Below are positions 13,701-39,977 of a DNA stretch of 64,000 nt, in pieces. Numbering within the stretch: position 1 is the stretch's first letter; the number at the start of each line of letters is the position of its first letter. The stretch is from positions 64,756,773 through 64,820,772 of the forward strand of contig OW804095.1 of the NCBI GenBank assembly GCA_942159475.1, in the 5' to 3' direction. The notes under the pieces are model-generated. The model was given only the letters and a program-made list of their open reading frames with translations, did no database searches and was not told where the DNA came from. The stretch comes from Sthenelais limicola. Taxonomy: Eukaryota; Annelida; Polychaeta; Phyllodocida; Sigalionidae. Made by a program: the position numbers and the translations under genes.

Positions 13701-16430
13701 GCTACTCTCGCTAAAATATCAACATCTACAATACCAGTCACCCGTGTCAAATACCATGATGGCTTAATAGCCACGCTGCTCCTGCTTCTCTGCTTTTTCG
13801 TTTTTATCCCTCTGCTCTGGCTCACCTCTTTTTTCAGTATCCTATAAACAGCAATCGCTCCCCCATTCATCTCGAATGGATCCCAGCCGCGATTGAGTCA
13901 TTGCAATATTTTGCACAAGCCCCCCACCCCCCTTCCCCCATTTGGGGCGTAGTTATATGAAACTCCCGTTTCTGACGAAATCAATATGAATAAATTTCAA
14001 AGTGGTGCTGTCAAGTTAACAATGCGCATGGCAAAGCAGTAGACTCAAAGGACCTCAAACTTTGATTAAGGGTCAGATAGCTGGCCAATGCTAATGTGAT
14101 AGAAAGTACCATAATCCACCTGTTCGGTCTGTTATGTTTCTGTATTGAACGTTTCAATGCATGACTACCACAGGGAATAATGACCTTTACGTTTCATACA
14201 AAATACATTTTGGATTCAGAATAGCCATGGCATGGAAATATGGCATGTAATTATCTTAAACAGCTTGTATGATCCCATACGTACATGCTATTTATTAACT
14301 GATTAGACAAGAGATTGCGTGGCACTTTCTCATGCTACAATGGACACGGCCTAGAGAGCACAAAAGTTAAATTTTCCGGTTCGCTTAAAGTATAACATAC
14401 AGCTACTCAAGGACCGCTGCTATACATATGGATATCACACATTGTGATATGGTGCTTCGGGTGCAACAAAATATCTCCCGACAGAACAGTAGCTCGAGTG
14501 ATATTTTTCATCCGTCAAGGCTACGGATAACACTTTGAGGTCTCAAAATACCGGTATACTTTCCTCACCACCAGATCACCAGCGTCAATGCAATGACATC
14601 ATTGTTCAACATATTAATTCAATTCAATTGCCTCGCATTCATTTTCTTTTCTTTTTTCGTTGAAAAAAGTTATCTGGGACGAGGTCGGTATATATCGAAC
14701 TTGCAAGTCTTTGATGCGTGGGTGCGAATCAAAATTTCACACAACCACGCTGCATTCAAACAAACACTTTTCCGCCGTGAAGTTTTAAGTAGAGCATAAT
14801 TCCTAAGCCTCTAAGCACATTTCGAATTGTCGATAACTGACATGCCACATCATGATGGGTTTTATGTGGTCGTATCAAACGTTTCAGCTAAAAGTGAACG
14901 GGTATATCCGGTCTAGAGCATTAAATATTTCTGTAAACACAAATGTAGTTCATAGACAACCCCTCAGACAACTGAAATTACTGCATGTACAGGACCCTAA
15001 CTTGAGCTTTCCACTGAAAGTTAGCTGCGAAGTTGTTGAGCTACCGTACCGTTATCTTCTGGACACTTACTTCTTGACCCACAATACCTGACAAAAGTGA
15101 TAGTGCTTAGAGGACCTTTAGGCAATATCATGACACTCTTGCATGCGACCCAAACATATGTGATCATAAATGTGCCAACGCTGGGTGGGAAGCTAATGCG
15201 TCGCCTGTCTACATTATCACCACCGAGAAATCACATAACTGTATAAACAGCGCGAAATCCCAATACTTTCAGCATCCCTTCGGTTAGGAAAAAAAGACTG
15301 GGAGTGTTTTGCATGGTCTAGAGCATTAGTTAAGTCAAAGCAAGGTTGCCTCCTCTGGGGAGAGGTGGGGGAGTCCCCTGAGAAAGCCTCTAGATATTTA
15401 TAAGCAGTCCCAAAGGCTAGTGGTTCCAACGTGCTACATGAAATGTAGGCTGTTGTTTATCAACCCCGGTTCGGTCTAGCAGTAGGTGGGGTAAAATAAT
15501 CCGAATCACATGGGCCCAGTGTGACCCAGCTGTGCTGAGTCCTTTCTCCCTTGCCCTCCTCCCAAACCAATCCAAGGGGAAAAAAAGTGTCCCAAAATGA
15601 ATGCGAATTGACTGATCTGTTTCGAGTGAATACACCTTTACATTTATAAAATCCTTACAAAAATAGAATATTCGCGACTCAACATGACACTGAAATATAC
15701 AAATCTCTGAAAATTCACACTTTTCACACGAATGATCATGAGCGAGTAGCCTACGGTATGAAATCTAAAGAAAAAACTCAAACCTTTTCGATCGATTTAA
15801 ACATGCCCCATGAGAGGGCCATACCAGTGTGAAAAAGGCCGCCAAGGTTACACAGCAGGAGGAAAAGGAGGAGTATGAGAAGGGGAGGGAATGGTTGGCT
15901 AGACTCCCCCTCTCCTCCTCCGACTGCTGCTGCTGCTCCTACCGCTGAAGCATTCCAATACACTAAGCGGGATGGTGGTGGAACCTCCCATATGGCCGGT
16001 TAGAAATCCAAGATCCCAGAACATTTTGTGGGGCCTTGAATGCGTCGAGACGTAGATACGTAATAAATCCCCATCCAGTGTGACTATTCTTGTGTAGCAT
16101 GTTGAAGATGTAGTTGATGTCGAAGACTTGGTCATTTCATCTCAGTGTAGCATCTCCCAGAGAATTTTTCTCCGCGCGGGCTGCTGCTGATCACTACTTG
16201 GGCTCTCAACTGTGGTTTTAGGGACTGTTTTTAGGATCTCGCGGTTTGACACGCATGCAAGAAGAGGGGATTTAACACTACAATGGTATTGCAAGAAAAT
16301 GTGGAAGGAATCAGGTGTATGGTATGAATGTGGGTGATAACTACAGCTTGGTGTTAAAGTGCTGGGAGAACGAAATGAGAGGATATCCAGCCAGAGAGAG
16401 GTGTGTGTGTGGTGATGGTTGGCGGAGAAC
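4780..16430. other. Long spacer without recognisable gene
   Basis: No open frame shows a known domain, and I found no consistent chain of exons. The longest frame (minus strand, 11507-12016) is proline-rich because it crosses a C/G run near 11830-11840. Scattered short frames look random. A tRNA A-box-like word occurs at 5614-5628 without a convincing B box or cloverleaf. Non-coding RNA or isolated exons cannot be excluded by eye. Confidence 0.45.
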
Positions 16431-16505
16431 ATGGCGGTCTACGGATCACGGAGCGGTGGCGATGATGATTTCGGAGAAAACAAAAATAAAAACCAAAACC
16501 CGAAG
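16431..16505 (+). CDS. Possible first coding exon, unknown product
   Basis: ATG in a fair context (gaacATGG) opens 25 codons rich in Gly, Asp and Asn, beginning MAVYGSRSGGDDDFGENK. They end at CCG AAG followed by GTATGT, a good splice donor in phase 0, with a second donor (AAG|GTAAGT) ten bases further on. The product is not recognised. No matching downstream exon was found before the hnRNP gene on the opposite strand, so this may be a chance frame. An ATF/CREB-like TTACGTCA and an octamer ATGCAAAT lie 270-300 bases downstream, which could instead mark regulatory DNA. Confidence 0.25.
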
Positions 16506-19500
16506 GTATGTTAAGGTAAGTAGGATGTAAAGTAAAGGTAGACGTACCTTTGGTGAGAGGGTATAGCGGGGTTCGACTCTGGGTGCCTGAGACACGAGGG
16601 GAACGTTCAGGGTTGGAAGTAGCGGGGATTTGTGGAAGGGGAGCAATCGGGGAGGTGTGTGTGATGAGGCAGAGTGCGCTGAACGCGTCCGCGCATTACG
16701 TCAGAAAGTAGTCCGCAGTCGGTATGCAAATTCATGCGAATATTAAATATACCTACATTTCTTCCATCAACTATCTTGATAATTCATTGTTGAAATCCTG
16801 TTTTTAATAGGAACATTATTGGAGCATATTTTCGGTCCAAACTCGACTAAAAGCACACGTGTATGAATTTCGAACCTGTGTTTGTTTGACCCCAGGTCAC
16901 TGGTCATGTGACCGATACATGGGAAAATGGCGTACAAAGTTTTGTGTCGGACGAAGCGAGTGAAAGAGAACAATCTTACGTAAAGTTTTTCTGTGATGCG
17001 TTCCTCTCATCCCGATTGATTTATTTCAAAACGTATATCTGTTCCTATAACAGCGCACGTCATTTTTCATATTTTTAGTGAAGTATTTTGACACAATCTC
17101 TGTTGATATGAACATGTGTTCGCCGATGCGGTCTGCTAAATACACATGGACTTGTGGCGGATGGGAAACAATGTAAACAAACATGGTAAACGGCTGAACT
17201 AGATTTACGTGCTATACGTTCGGTCTACTCGTGGCTGTCATTTTAAGGACTCGCATAATTCTAATATGATGTATCTATCAAATGAATGTAAAGACCCTCA
17301 TTCTTAGCGCGAGAACTGCAAATATCGATGAACCTATATATACCGGTACGCCGAATGGCAATCCGAGACAGGCCATGAAATTAAAAGGTAGGATAAGCCT
17401 AAGCCGGGTGGCTGCAGATAATAGAAAAGTTAGAATGGATCCATCAATAGGACAAGGACGCATCGCGCCGAGCTAGGGTCATACTCGTAAGAACATTTAT
17501 CAGGTCTTAGGTTTAATTTGCTTTCCTACATAGCTGTACATGTTCCTGTACAGCAATCTATATATCTTAATCTAGCTGGGGCTTAAGAATAACAGTTCAG
17601 CCTATCACTTTGCCTTTGCCTTGCTCAACACAAAGTACCGTACCGTACCGTACCGTTATAAAATTGCTTACAAGTTACAGATGCAATCTTCAGTGGCATG
17701 CTGTATACAGACCACTGGATAGAAACCTATGCTCAGGAGTTTCTTATTGCAACACACAATATGGAATGTTTTCCAGTCTCATCTGACACATCTCGTCGTG
17801 CCTGGGTGGGTTGAGCTGCTCTGTATTGTAGGCCGGGGTACTACTGTAGTCATAATGCCTCAAGTCGGGATCAACTGCCTTCATTCGCGAAGTGGATTCA
17901 ATTAATTATTCAAATTTGTCGGGCATGAGACGGAAGACTGGAAACTGTTCAGGGTCATAATACCTTTTTCTCAAACTAAGATGAATATATGACAAAGGAT
18001 TATTTAAGTCTATAAAGGATAATTATACAAATTCAGGAGCCGGACAGCTGGGAGCAAAAAGTCTAACAGAGATTGAACATTACCCCTATTGCTTTGCTAA
18101 ATCTACATTCAAATAGATTCAAGGTGCAACCAGGTTATCCACATAGTGTGACAGGTATGGACATGATTACATTACCAGGATGGGAATACCAGTCCTATGT
18201 GGCCTGAGATTTTATATTAAGTTTGAGGCCACGGTAGCCTATGATATAGGACCAGGGATATTTCGTCCATACTTTAAACAGATTTGAAATAAGATTAAAC
18301 TGACTACATAATTCATGTCAAGTTCCTCATTATGCAGTGTTTGGATAAGGATGACATCATTGCTGTTAATATGCATGTGATGCTGCTATTCATTAATATC
18401 TATTCTCAGCAAGCACTGGTGCAGTGGAGACACCTTGTGGTCCAAAGATAAAGTACGACGCGGACGAGGGCCCATGGGACCTACCATGAACAGCACCTTC
18501 CGTTTAAATTCATCGAATACAATCTACATCTATGAATTTGACGGGAAATTAAACAGCAAATCTCAAGTTTCTGCGCCATTGGACTCATACTTGTCCGATT
18601 CCAGATAGAAGTTATAACCATATCACTTTCAAGGCAACTCTCCACTCGCAAGCTTGGTGTGCAACATTTGGGTCTAAAACATTTTTGCAGGTGGGGATTG
18701 GTTTCGTTGCGTGCTAATTAACCTATTTATTATATGCGCATCTCATTTAAGGTGTGCAATAAAAATGGGTTTATAGTAAGTGTACAATAAAAAATAGAAT
18801 TGGGTTTTCTTTTAGCTTTTAGATACTATAATGATGATTCAAAACAAAAAAAGGTTTGTATGTCAATATTTGTCTAGGCTAGGGGCATATAATAAACTGA
18901 ATGTTAATGTACTAGTAATTGAATATTTATTGGACGAGATTGCGTCGTTCCATTATCTATATATTGTGGGTTTGCTCATACCAGTGTAAAAGGTAAAAGG
19001 ATAAGATACCTTACTCTAAAGACTTATTACGAATATAGTAATAGTTGGCCAGTTTTAATATAAAAATGCAATTATTTCCCCCAGTCTTCAGTGTCGCCAT
19101 GATTGATATTACAGGCGTTTTTTTAATGGGGCCACAGATGTGCCCATTTACTTCAGGGAATCCTATTTCTTTTTCTTTCGAGCCCTTATTCCCGCGTAAA
19201 CCCCAACTTTAACTACAAATGGAACCAAGGGACGCTTCAAGTAGTATACACCAACTAATCACTCTAAAAAGACAGGTCGGATACATGTTTCTTTATTTCT
19301 GAGATGAAATGATACACATTATCCAATTGATGTGATTTACGTCGAATTATTATCAGCACCCCTTGTTTCCCGTCAGACTTGTATTGGCAGTGCCGGTGCA
19401 ATCCCAACATTCGGGAAATCCCTGAGTGTCCTCAGCCTCGGATTGGTTTCAGCTTGGTTCTCAACTCAGCGCCAAGTCATCCGTACAGCCACTGAAACAA

Positions 19501-22500
19501 AACATACATATAGATAGACTTAATGCTTTCAAGTGGAAAAAGTTAAATTCACAATATTTTCACCTTCCAATTCAGTTATAAAAGACATCTATTGTAGTAG
19601 ACATTTTCCATAGTTTTGCATTTTACTAGACTTAAAAACGTTCCACGTTTAAGATTGACAATAGCGCCTACTTTACCTGTCATTAAGACCAGGAACATAA
19701 GAGTCGACACAAATGAATGCATTCGTTCTATGCCTTTCCACGTGGAAGCCCTCATTGAGGTTCAATCATCTGAAGAAGCAGAAGTATATGTAAGGATTAG
19801 AGAGCATGGCATTTAACGAAAAGTCGAAAAAGTCAACAAAGTGGCATGCAAATATAACGTCTAGACAGTAAAAATATTTATGTAAACAGTAGGCTTAACA
19901 CTTATCGCATGGACTAAAATCAAAAACAGAACACGTATGGTAGATAAACTATACATACATTACAGTATTCATTTAAGAAATATTAATAACAGTAAAAGTA
20001 ACAAAACCCCTACACAACGTTATCAAACCTTAATTTACGGTGTAAGAGTGAGCGCAAGACAGTAAAAATCTGAAATCATGTGCAGAAGATAAGATACCCC
20101 CAAAGCGTGAGTGGAGAAGCTAGGTTAAAGCTGGGTTATTATTATTATATATACGTGATATTCATTCACGCCTGTACCAAGGACAAACGCCAAGGCCTGT
20201 TCCTCAGGCCCATAATAGTCACCGCTTAAACACAAGGTCCAAGAACATGCCCCGCCTATGAACTTGATACTACCAAATGTGTTTGGCTGGAGTCATGCAG
20301 TCACAGGGAATTTTTTACAAGATCTAGTCCAAAGGAGAAAATCTAAACTTGGTGCTAAACTAAATGTACATATAATACACATTACGTAATAATCTCCAAA
20401 GGGAAGATTTTATATAGAAATGTAAGGGAAAAAATCGGTCTGATGTAAAGAACGGTTTAAGTCTGATGGCTGGCATTCGATCCGAAAACAAAAAAAAGCA
20501 TCTTACTCTAAAGGGAAAAAATCAAAGCACATAAGTTCCCCATTTCATCATTCGTGGATTGTAGGAAGAAAGAGATGGCGAACAGTGGGAATACAGTTTA
20601 CGTTTCGAACATGAAGACAAACACATGTTCAAGTTATCAACACGAGGTGGCTTACCTTAAATCTGACAAAGAACCACACCCCTAACATACAGGTCACAAC
20701 ACTTTTATATAGCTTGTTGTGGTAAAAACAAATGCTTAGCCTGAGGGTTAATAGTAACTAGCTAATAATCATAATACACCAACAGGGTACTAATAGGAGC
20801 ATGAATAGAGTAGGAAATAGTACCAACGCCAGTTATCACTTCTCTGTCACTCTAACACCAGTCAACACTCGCTCCAATTCGTGATTTATTATGGTTTCTT
20901 TTAACCAGGCACTAAGAAGTTGGTGACATGCATGATGAATAGGTTTTTTTTTATCTAGCAGTTTTAGTTTTATGTACACTTTGCGAAGGAAGAGTGGTGA
21001 GCGGAACACGCCAGGTAAATGATGTTGCGACATAGCGCACGTTGCCAACATTTAACAATTATGTGTGAACGTGTGGCACTATCTAGGAGCAGCTTATTCC
21101 ACGTTACCAAATCTACCTGACAAAATATCACACTCCACCAGCTCATCGCCAAGAGATTCTAGCTCTACTTCTAACAATATTTTTTTTCCAATACACTATC
21201 ATCATCCTAGGTAAAGGAGGCAAATTGAGCCTTCGATGTTTCGTTACATGATTTGGTTTCTAGCTGGTGAAGTCGATAATGGTAGAACTAGGCCAGGGAA
21301 CTAACAACGGGGATTCGTTGGAGATGAAACAGGCCATTTTTCTGTTACAATCATAACGAGTTTCAATCAAATCTCATTATACCCAGGACAAACACCACCC
21401 ATAATGTGGATACAAATAAAAACTTAATATGGAGTATCATTATAGCGAGTTAGAGGTGACCATGCCTGCACAAATGCACTAGATTTAAACAAATATATAT
21501 AATATGTATTACTGTCTCATCTAGCTCACCTTGTGTGTTATTTCTCTCTGGCTAATGATGACGTCAAGAGCCTATGTCGCTGAAAAAATTGGCGGGCGGT
21601 TCACACCAAGTGTCACCGCCGGCCACTCCTTACAAACGAACTAAATGATTTTTGAGAGTGGACAGAGTCCAACATAAATTACATATCTGCTTCTGGAACA
21701 CTGATGTACTACTGAAAGCAAAACTACAGGTCATGGCTAAAAAGCGATCGTTAATGGCCGTAAATAAGACTAAATTTTACATTGCAGAAAAAAAATAAAA
21801 GGAAAGGCTAGTAAGGAAAATTTGATCTTCAGTCCTGCTTGCAGCAGTTAAAAAAAATGGTTTTCGTACCATGCGTCGTCTTCTCGCCCATATTCATCCA
21901 GCCTTTCTATACTCATGCTGTGACGCAACATAACATGGCTCAATGTTAGCCAACCAGCATTAAAGACTGCATCTCCAACTACAGAACAGTTCACTAAGTA
22001 TAGGACTATCTAATTCTACCTTCACGAAAATTAAAGCCAGTGGTCTCTCCAATATCTTAAAAATGTTAGTGTGCGTCTTCGAGCGCTAAAAAGAGCGAAA
22101 ATGGAAATACAATTGCAATTTCCGTTCATAAAGCAGGACGGCAATAGCTCATTATCAGCTTATAAAAGATGACCTAAGAGAAAGCAATGAGACTGGACAA
22201 ACACAACCTAATCTAGTGGAACATAAGATTACTTTTTCTTTCATCTGTGGTTGTTTTGTATGGATAGCTTAATTTTATATGCGGATGTTTTGTTTGGACA
22301 GCCTTCGGCAAAACTTGAGTTGTCAGAGATGCCAACATAATTAAAGATAAGAAAACGGGGCCTTGGCTAGCTTTCCCGTGAAATTCGTAACCGTTGAAAA
22401 CAAGTTATGTCCATTTTTGTGGCCAGTTGGAAGGATATTTACTGCTACTGGACCTTCTATGTTAAGGTTTAAGGGCAGACGGGATAGGTTAAGGTAAAAG

Positions 22501-24990
22501 ACCGAGGACATCACGATCTGATCGATTTTCTACTAGGGAGGTAGGGCGCGCGCCGTTTCTTATTTTCTAGTATGCACGACATTCATTCCAAATAAAATTT
22601 AGTTGGAAACCAGTTGGAATTGGCATCTCTGCTACAATTAAATCTACAGCTCTCCTGGGCCACCTTTTCAAGGCAAGATTCCCCCTGAACCTCTTTGATG
22701 AATTTATTAGTCATATTGCCAGAGGCAAGATTTGTATTAATTAGACTCATTAACGATAAAAGTACAATGTTAAAATAACAGGTGCGACTTAGCTGCTCTT
22801 ACACTCGTAGAACGATTTGTTAAAATAAGATTAAGAATCCACATAATCAAATTGCCCCGCTATTAAGAAATCTACTTCCCATCATCCTAATACTTCGTGG
22901 TTCAATCACATTTCCCTTTATTGATTTTTAGTTGTAGAGACCACTGCAAGATGTGTGCCACTTCACAGTCGCAACACTAAATGCATCTATTCTTGTCAAA
23001 CAATAACGGCGTATAAAAAAAAGGCAAATTAGAATTTAAATGACTCATTGTCTTAACCGAGCATTTGGATCTTTTAAGCGGGGTGATAGAAATCCATCAA
23101 AATCGAGGCTCTATAGAGAAATAATCGAGGCCAAAAAAGCCTATCAATAAAATTTTCTTGCAAATGAAACTTACCTTACTAAGTCTAAACTACATACTAT
23201 TTAAAGAAGTCCCGACGATATAGTCACACCTAGCACTGTCTGTGCCTACATATTACGATGAGGGTTTCAGGTGAAATAAATTTACGATTGAATTGAATGT
23301 TTGATACTCATAATTTTATTAACTGCCTATCACGTGTCATCCAAATAAAATGGGAAAAATCTGTTAAGTCTGTCAGTGACTCTAGGTTTATTAAAATGGT
23401 CTACATGATAACCGGACGACAAGACAATAAAATACACGACACATAAAATAAGTGTTTTTTTTCCTCTTTCAGATGCAACAAAAAGTTCTTTTCCTTTTGC
23501 CTGTTAAAACAGGCTACGATTCATGTCCTTTGAATAATCGTATTTTTTTTCATATTTTTCTGGGGGCAAAGTCTAGCGATAAGTTTTGGAGATGGACAAA
23601 GGTTCCTGAACAAGTCCAAAGAACGGTGGTTTATAACGAGTCTCTGGCATCACGAGGCTTTCAATTTGATGCTTGTTTAAATAAGAAGTATGGGCGGACG
23701 GTGTGTGGCTATAACCAAGTCCCACGCACAAATATGGACTAATGTTTATACATATATCAGTATACAGATATAGAAGGAATAAAATGCACTTGAACTGTTG
23801 CAGGACTTTGGGGCTTGACTGAAGTTCTCCAATGCAATTTATATAAGTTGCACAAATCAAATATGATACTGAGAAGTATCTTAACACTCTGTTAAAGGCT
23901 AGGCTTCCATGTCCCGTTGCTATAGATTAACTTCCTGTCTTCATGTGGTTATTTTAAAATAATTATTTTGGTCTTCTGTTTCCTGTTTCTAGAGGGAGGT
24001 CAGAGGACAGTTTGGGACATTGTCTGGGGGCCAGACATTGCAGAATGGCTGCGCCAATCCCATACGTGCCGACTGGTTAGCACTAGTGCCGACCTCAAGA
24101 ATAAACTTTTTTTCAGCGCTGACTACGATAATCCTGGCTCACTTGTCTCTCACTCATACTGAAGTCTTGGAATTGAATCACTGAGAACTGAAATGGTCAC
24201 TTTTTTGCCATGGCGGCTCCTGACTGTGCAACACTTTATGATTCACTGGGTTCACACAGAAGTTAACTGGACTGTTCTGCCTCATCATTGTAACCACATG
24301 ATCTAGTCTGCTTCTTACTGCTTGCTGCCTCACGCCACTAATTGCCCTCTACATATCATAATTGCCTGTTATAAAATGAAAATATTAACATGTATTGCAA
24401 TAACCCACTGAAGGCAAATTTTTGTTTAAACTTACGGAACTACATATCTTTCAGCAACAGGGTTTACATCTGTCTCTACGTTTTATAATTATCTTGGCTC
24501 ATACCTCTAACTTTTATCTTCTACTCTAGTCCTTATCTGTTATGTGTTGAATGTGTGCTATATTTTCCTGCGATTTTTTTTCTCTCTATTTATCATTGGT
24601 CTACATTTCGTGTCCGAAAAGCTTTGTCTCCCAAGCTTGGTTCAGGAGCAGTTCTGTTTGCAAGGTACATATACTTACCACCACACTTTAAGTCATCCGC
24701 CAAGTATACAATTTAGTGTTATTTAGGATTAATTTAGGCAAAGCCCTGTTCCTTTCTTCCAAAATCACTAGGTAACCAAAGTCTAATAAGACCTGTCCTT
24801 CAGACCCTTCCTAAGGCTGGTTGGTATGTTTTGTTGGAAAGCGGCCATATGCCACATCGCTAGTGCTACCTAGTGGATGCGTTTTCCGTCACTATTTTTT
24901 CCTATTATTTAGATGTACTGAGTGTAGGGTTTGGTGGTTTTCTTCTTTTCTATTATTTTCTTTTTAACATTTACCTGTACCTGTACCAAG
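16506..24990. other. Spacer downstream of the hnRNP gene
   Basis: No recognisable coding exon, RNA gene or complete mobile element was seen. There is a short (TACCG)n run at about 17636-17655, a consensus CRE (TGACGTCA) at 21559-21566 followed by a GC-rich patch to about 21625, and a 96-codon open frame at 23452-23742 of unknown meaning. The last part probably includes hnRNP 3' flanking sequence. Confidence 0.4.
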
Positions 24991-24996
24991 CTGGGT

Positions 24997-25002
24997 TTTA
25001 TT
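24997..25002 (-). terminator. Candidate polyadenylation signal of the hnRNP gene
   Basis: AATAAA on the minus strand, about 115 bases after the hnRNP stop codon (25118-25120). It is the first canonical hexamer downstream; other poly(A) sites may exist. Confidence 0.45.
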
Positions 25003-25117
25003 TCAAAGTTTCGACAACCTCTGGGTAAGAAGTGGAATCACAATTTGACGTCGCCTGTAGTGAAGAGATGGACCTACCTCGTGATGCCAAGCTCGCTCAA
25101 CTGGAATGGTTATGGGT

Positions 25118-33562
<8,445 letters not shown>

Positions 33563-33818
33563 GGTTGATGTCGTAGTTGTACGAATGACGAACACTGTCA
33601 CGTGACCAAGTAAATTAATTTTCGGAAAGTCAAGCTTCACAAAACATACATAGAGCCTACTTATTTTTATATTTTGCACCAACATTTATGATTAAAATCA
33701 AAATTCGTTCACAAATATACCATAAAGATGTTATACAAATCGTAGCAGAAAAAAATAGTTTTTCCGGCCAAGGTCGGTAAATATTCCCGCCCAACTGACA
33801 CACAACTAAAGTACCCGT
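33563..33818. promoter_or_regulatory. Bidirectional promoter between the hnRNP and HP1 genes
   Basis: About 256 bp separate the two divergent start codons. Visible motifs are the palindromic E-box GTCACGTGAC (33597-33606, USF/MITF type) on the hnRNP side and an E2F-like TTCCCGCC (33784-33791) just upstream of the HP1 first exon. No clear TATA box has good spacing for either gene. In mammals the equivalent HNRNPA2B1/CBX3 promoter is a methylation-free, ubiquitously active chromatin-opening element; the same role here is inference. Confidence 0.75.
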
Positions 33819-37331
<3,513 letters not shown>

Positions 37332-38121
37332 GTTCCGCCCGCGCCCTCTCTACATTCACAGTATCACACTATCTCATACAGTACTCGTGTCATCACCCCT
37401 CACCTCATATTGTGTATAATTGAAGGAGACTTGTAATTTTTGTAAGAGCTGGAATCGATGTCAGAATCCAAGTTGAAGTGGTATATATTGGAACACCCTC
37501 CGAGTATGATGCGGACCCATAGGTCGCCGATTGTTCAGAAAAGGCCTGTAATATTTACTGTGTGAAACTGGGTGTTTCCAAAGGATGCGCCGATCCGGGC
37601 CAACCTGGTATTTTTTAAAAGTAGTGTATCGTTTTTATGTTGTATTATGGTGAAAAATATTGGTATTCATTATTTTGATGTCAAGACTACATATACTTAA
37701 ACAGTCTTTTACCATTACAATGTAGACATTGTTCCAGAGCCCATTAACGTATATGCCCGCATTTTTATTCATTGGATTAATTTTCTTGTTTACATGAACC
37801 CTAGTGAGATCTGAGAAAAGGGCAATTTCATCTCTGGATTGCTTGCTTTCAGTTGATTTATATTGAAAATTATCGGCAAGATTTTCATTAGCTCCTTAGA
37901 AGGTAGAAACATGGGTCTTTGAAGATCCATTCTGGTAATTCAGGTGCGTTTTTTCAAGCCATGCCATTTACTAGAACGAGTTCTTCATATAGAAAAGTAC
38001 ATATTGTTTCAAGACCAATCTAAAGAGAAGTCCATGGTAGAACTCAAGATACATTAATCGCATGGGGTACTTACGGGCTCAAATTCGCATTTAGGTACCC
38101 ATTCGTACGATAGTAAAAAAA

Positions 38122-38473
38122 AATAAAGTACATACAAAAAAAATTGTCTGGAACTTATTTCATTTTGTAGCACTAAAATAGTTGTGTGTAACAGAATAGT
38201 GGGCATATTACCTTGCGTCAAATTAACTTCTCGAGTATTTATTGGGTTAAAGCATCATGTACTACACGGCAACTTTTCTTCGAAGTTCAAGAGGTTCACC
38301 TTGGGGTGATGAGAAACCCATTTTAACTACTGATGTTATACATTTTGTTTCTGCTTGGAGACAAATTTGAAAATATTTGTATTTAAATATTAAATCTTGC
38401 TGTTATTATATCTGGGCGTGTACATAACTAAACATGGTTATGAAGAATGAGCAAAGCACAATATAAAAATAAA
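38122..38473 (+). terminator. Candidate polyadenylation signals of the HP1 gene
   Basis: AATAAA occurs at 38122-38127 and again at 38468-38473, about 790 and 1140 bases after the HP1 stop. Another is at 38949-38954. Which one is used cannot be told, so the 3' UTR is roughly 0.8-1.6 kb. No coding exon is seen between the stop and here. Confidence 0.45.
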
Positions 38474-38479
38474 TAAGGA

Positions 38480-39977
38480 TTTTTGTTTCTGATAAGGTTT
38501 TACAAAAACTGTATGTGGGGTCTGGTACTTTTCTGAAAGGAGTATATTACCATTGTAAGGATTCATATGGCGTTCCCTGCAGGCTTTGTGGTTTCATTAT
38601 TACAAGGGGCAGGGGGTGTTCCTTACATCGACTTCTAAATCATTATAAATAATATTCCAGGCTTTGCTTAAATCATCGTCCACTTTTTTCATGCGATTTT
38701 CATACAATAGTATACAGTTTTATTGACTCAAGTCAGCAACCACATGTTTAAAACTCCAAGGAACCTTTGTAAAACAACTAGATAGATAGAGCTGGATACA
38801 TAGATGCAGACAGACTCGTTAGAGATAGGCCAGAGAGAGAGACCCGGATAGATCATTTTGAAATAATTATTAAGCTTGCAGATCGTTGCTGTCCAACTGA
38901 AAACAATTTTGATGACCTACTCAACAGATCAGTATGTCTACACGACTCAATAAAAAAGAATTTCTCTTAAAAGAAGCATATCTTGTTTCTCCACAGTAAT
39001 ATCATAATTATAATCTCGACAAATCGTACATACCATGAAGTTGATAAAATACCATAATATTCCCATGAATGGAAATCACATTAAGAAAACAACCTGATAA
39101 ATACTTTCATCTGACCCGCCCCTCTCACATAGACAGAGTGACTCCCAAAGTTAAAATTAAATAGGGAGATATAAAATATAGGCAACATGTACCATACATC
39201 AATAACTACAGATCCTGGTCCCGCGATAGTTATGAAAAATCAGTGAAATGGGTCTTGAAAAGCCTGGAATTTCTTTTGACGAAAAGCGGGGATACATTAG
39301 GTAGGCAAATTGAGTTTCTTTTCAATTACTTATAGCAACGAGTTTTAATGAAGAGAGTATCGACTCCTGAGTCAGTGAAAAGTTCTGACAAATTTCCTCA
39401 CCTTACCTTGGAATCTGATGGCCCAGGGGTCACCCTTTAATACAAGGTTGTTTGTCCCTCTCCAGGGCCAGCTCTCCGCTCATTTTCCGTTTTGGAGGTG
39501 CCAGTAAAAGTTTTTCACTATTGTTTAATTACGGTACTGCATAAATTTGATTTATAAAATAATGAGCAAGTATCATGAGGTAATTCATTTGTTGACTAAT
39601 TTTGGTCAGTTTTTTCATTTGATCATATCCAACACTTCGATTTGAATCATATAAAACATATGAAGCCTACTCAATTTTCCATCCATAGGTACAGTGTGAT
39701 CTTTCCCCGATTTTCTCCCCCCAGACCCCTATCTCTAACTGTGGCTCACAGCAGGACCAAACAAGCTCGGGTATAGCATTGGACAGTTGATACTGTTCGT
39801 GTATACTAGTTGTTTAATGCATCTCCCCTTTTCATCAATACATCGGTAAACTTAGAACTTCAAATGCTTAAAAGGCTGATTGTTCTATTCAGTTACCTCT
39901 TTTACTGCTATATGATATAACTAAATTATGAAGTACAAGATTATTCTAGCAAGAGTGGGACGGCCATTAACGTTTCA
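38480..39977. other. Spacer without recognisable gene
   Basis: AT-rich sequence with no open frame of note and no recognised repeat. It includes possible 3' flank of the HP1 gene. Confidence 0.45.

Noticed and set aside
16570..16580. B-box-like GGTTCGACTCT
   Set aside because: No A box at the right distance and no tRNA fold.
17636..17655. GTACC/TACCG pentamer run as a possible CRISPR-like or telomeric repeat
   Set aside because: Only four to five perfect 5-bp units with no spacers, in an animal genome. A simple microsatellite.
23452..23742. 96-codon plus-strand frame preceded by a pyrimidine-rich acceptor-like tract
   Set aside because: Base use is AT-biased like the spacer, no domain is seen, and no neighbouring exon fits.
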